Origin: Lentimicrobiaceae bacterium
Lineage (GTDB): Bacteria; Bacteroidota; Bacteroidia; Bacteroidales; WCHB1-69
Length of the DNA: 8,474 bases
Assembly (NCBI GenBank): GCA_009787675.1
Contig: WQSU01000103.1
Location: 1 to 8,474, forward strand
Reading direction: 5' to 3'
Shown here: positions 6,983-8,474 of the stretch, one piece after another
Layout: the number at the start of each line of letters is the position of its first letter
How positions within the stretch are numbered: position 1 is the first letter of the stretch
Program-made: the position numbers and the translations under genes
The notes under the pieces: model-generated
What the model was told of the DNA's origin: nothing
The model's database searches: none
The model's input: the letters and a program-made list of their open reading frames with translations, nothing else

Positions 6983-7086
6983 ACCCAACCCCGCCCACCA
7001 CAGCACATTGTCTTTTGCAACATGGGTTTGGCGCAAGCGGGGCATTATCTCGTTGGAAAGCATCTGTGGAATAATAAATTATTAAA
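6981..7086. other. GC-richer intergenic stretch with two interlocking inverted repeats
   Basis: This gap between the Fic gene and sbcD has no gene. Two inverted repeats interlock: aaaccca (6981-6987) with tgggttt (7023-7029), and ccccgc (6989-6994) with gcgggg (7037-7042). The order 1-2-1'-2' means both could form only as a pseudoknot, or they could be alternatives. The first arm overlaps the Fic stop codon. The stretch is richer in G and C than the adjoining genes and resembles short interspersed intergenic repeats I associate with Bacteroidota genomes, from memory only. Just before the sbcD ATG there is also a small AT palindrome at 7070-7083 (aataat, two bases, attatt). No T-run typical of an intrinsic terminator follows the GC arms, and I see no clear TAnnTTTG promoter box. 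Confidence 0.4.
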
Positions 7087-8313
7087 ATGAAACTACTACA
7101 CACTTCTGACTGGCACCTTGGCAGAACCCTCCACTCTAAAAAAGAACGGCAGGAAGAACTTATTGCATTTTTAAATTGGTTGCAAAACACCATTAAAGAA
7201 AATGCTATTGACTTACTGCTTGTTGCAGGCGATGTTTTTGATAATGCTTCCCCAAGCAGTAGTTCGCAAAAAATCTATTACGACTTTTTGCTCAAAGTGC
7301 GTAGCGCGGGATGCCAAAATGTGGTGGTGGTGGGCGGGAACCACGATTCTCCGAGTTTTTTGAATGCGCCCAAAGATATTCTTGCCGCACTTGACATTTG
7401 TGTAATAGGAAATGCAAGTGAAAATATTGAAGATGAAATTATTGTAATTAAAGATAATGAAGAAAATCCAATAGCTATCGTTTGTGCCGTACCGTTTTTG
7501 AGGGAAAGAGACATTAGCCGTTTCATCGAAAATGAATCTTACAACAATCGCTCAAAACGTATTGCGGAAAGTATTCGAAAACATTACGAAATGGTGGCGG
7601 AAGTTGCTGAAAACAAGAGAAAAGAGATCAATAAAAAGATTCCCATCATTGCCACAGGGCATTTGTCGGTGGCTGGCGGAAAAACCACGCAAGATGACGG
7701 CGTGAGAGAAACCTATATTGGTAATGTGGAATGTGTGGGCAGTGATACTTTTCCGCAAGTATTTGATTACGTTGCACTTGGGCATTACCATATTCCCTCT
7801 GTTATTAGCGAAACCATACGCTATTGTGGCTCACCAATTCCTATGGGTTTTGGAGAAGTTCATCAAAAAAAATCTGTTTATATTGTTGATTGTAACGAAG
7901 ATAAAACAGAAATCAGCACGCTCGAAATTCCTGTTTTTCAAAAAATGGAGTCAATTCAAGGCGACAAATTGTTTATTAATAATCGTTTGGAAGAGTTGAA
8001 AAAAGCAGATGTTTCTGTTTGGGTAGAAATTCTTTACGAAAGCGATGAAATTTTTTCCGATTTAACTGCTTGGGCAAGCGAAAGGGTTGCCGGCACAAAG
8101 ATTGAAATCATCAAACTTCAAAATAAACAATATCTAAATGAAGCACTTACGCAAGACGACAGTGCACAAGCGCTCGAAGAACTTGATCCATTTGAAGTGT
8201 TTGACAAATTGCTTGAGAAAAACAACATCTCTACTGAGCAGCAAGCGGAATTGAGAGGGTTGTATAAAGAAATTACGGCAGAATTGAATAATATTGATAA
8301 TGATTGCCTATGA
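7087..8313 (+). CDS. sbcD: Exonuclease subunit SbcD (Mre11-like nuclease)
   Basis: SbcD is the manganese-dependent nuclease of the SbcCD complex, which processes double-strand ends and cuts DNA hairpins, acting with the ATPase SbcC in the cytoplasm. All five metallophosphoesterase motifs are visible: D8-W-H10 (TSDWHLG), GDVFD with D49, GGNHD with N85 and H86, TGH with H192, and GHYH with H233 and H235. The C-terminal part (about 270-408) is the usual capping and SbcC-binding region, with a conserved-looking DPFEVFDKLL segment. The length of 408 residues is normal. The start is the first ATG and places the first catalytic motif at residue 8, as in relatives. Its stop TGA shares four bases (ATGA) with the sbcC start, so the two are translationally coupled. 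Confidence 0.97.
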   Translation: MKLLHTSDWHLGRTLHSKKERQEELIAFLNWLQNTIKENAIDLLLVAGDVFDNASPSSSSQKIYYDFLLKVRSAGCQNVVVVGGNHDSPSFLNAPKDILAALDICVIGNASENIEDEIIVIKDNEENPIAIVCAVPFLRERDISRFIENESYNNRSKRIAESIRKHYEMVAEVAENKRKEINKKIPIIATGHLSVAGGKTTQDDGVRETYIGNVECVGSDTFPQVFDYVALGHYHIPSVISETIRYCGSPIPMGFGEVHQKKSVYIVDCNEDKTEISTLEIPVFQKMESIQGDKLFINNRLEELKKADVSVWVEILYESDEIFSDLTAWASERVAGTKIEIIKLQNKQYLNEALTQDDSAQALEELDPFEVFDKLLEKNNISTEQQAELRGLYKEITAELNNIDNDCL

Positions 8314-8474
8314 AACTCATCTCCCTCCATTTCAAAAACATAAACTCCTTAGCCGGCGAGTGGAAGATTGATTTCACGAAGCCCGAATTTACCGACAACG
8401 GACTGTTTGCTATTACAGGAAAAACCGGCGCAGGGAAAAGTTCTATTCTGGATGTCATTGTGTTAGCTTTGTAT
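8310..8474 (+). CDS. sbcC: SbcC ATPase subunit, 5' end only (cut by window edge)
   Basis: Only the first 55 codons are present. The protein starts MKLISLHFKNINSLAG, the usual beginning of Rad50/SbcC-type SMC ATPases, and contains the Walker A motif at 37-44 (GKTGAGKS) followed by SILDVIVLALY. The complete family protein is about 1,000 residues with a long coiled coil; the rest lies beyond the window. The ATG overlaps the sbcD stop by four bases. It supplies ATP hydrolysis and DNA-end tethering for the SbcCD nuclease. Confidence 0.95.
   Translation, partial: MKLISLHFKNINSLAGEWKIDFTKPEFTDNGLFAITGKTGAGKSSILDVIVLALY

Overview
The window looks like chromosomal DNA of a member of the Bacteroidota. 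It is AT-rich, genes are tightly packed with no consistent Shine-Dalgarno sequences, and several proteins (a DUF4143-type ATPase tail, a type ISP/IIG restriction enzyme, a Fic protein with an NVG-repeat linker) are of types I associate with that phylum. This is inferred from protein style, not from a marker gene. Every convincing gene is on the + strand.

Layout. At 3-302 is the tail of an AAA ATPase (DUF4143 type) that loses its family resemblance after the conserved NQMRV stretch and is probably a remnant. At 309-4645 is a restriction-modification locus. The first gene (309-2171) carries a PD-(D/E)XK nuclease and an adenine-N6 methyltransferase. The last (3314-4645) carries the target-recognition half. 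In the type ISP/IIG family these halves are normally one polypeptide of about 1,000 residues. Here they are separated by a complete DUF1016/YhcG-family PD-(D/E)XK nuclease gene (2173-3327), at the point where the methyltransferase domain would continue into the specificity domain. Next, overlapping the specificity gene by 8 bases, is a markedly more AT-rich gene (4638-5903) for an ApeA-like HEPN ribonuclease, an abortive-infection protein.

After a 65-base gap is a Fic-family AMP-transferase with a C-terminal winged helix (5969-6982). A GC-richer intergenic stretch with interlocking inverted repeats (6983-7086) follows, then the housekeeping pair sbcD (7087-8313) and the first 55 codons of sbcC (from 8310, cut by the window edge).

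How it fits together. 309-5903 reads as one translationally coupled defence operon: DNA cutting and methylation, an extra nuclease, sequence recognition, and an RNA-targeting suicide effector. The most notable feature is the restriction enzyme split by a DUF1016 gene, which gives a 'modification - DUF1016 - specificity' order resembling some type I operons and the separate RM and S subunits of BcgI-like enzymes. The DUF1016 gene also contains a cluster of four palindromes, all centred on the same codon phase. Whether the split enzyme is functional or decayed cannot be decided from sequence alone, but all three reading frames are intact.
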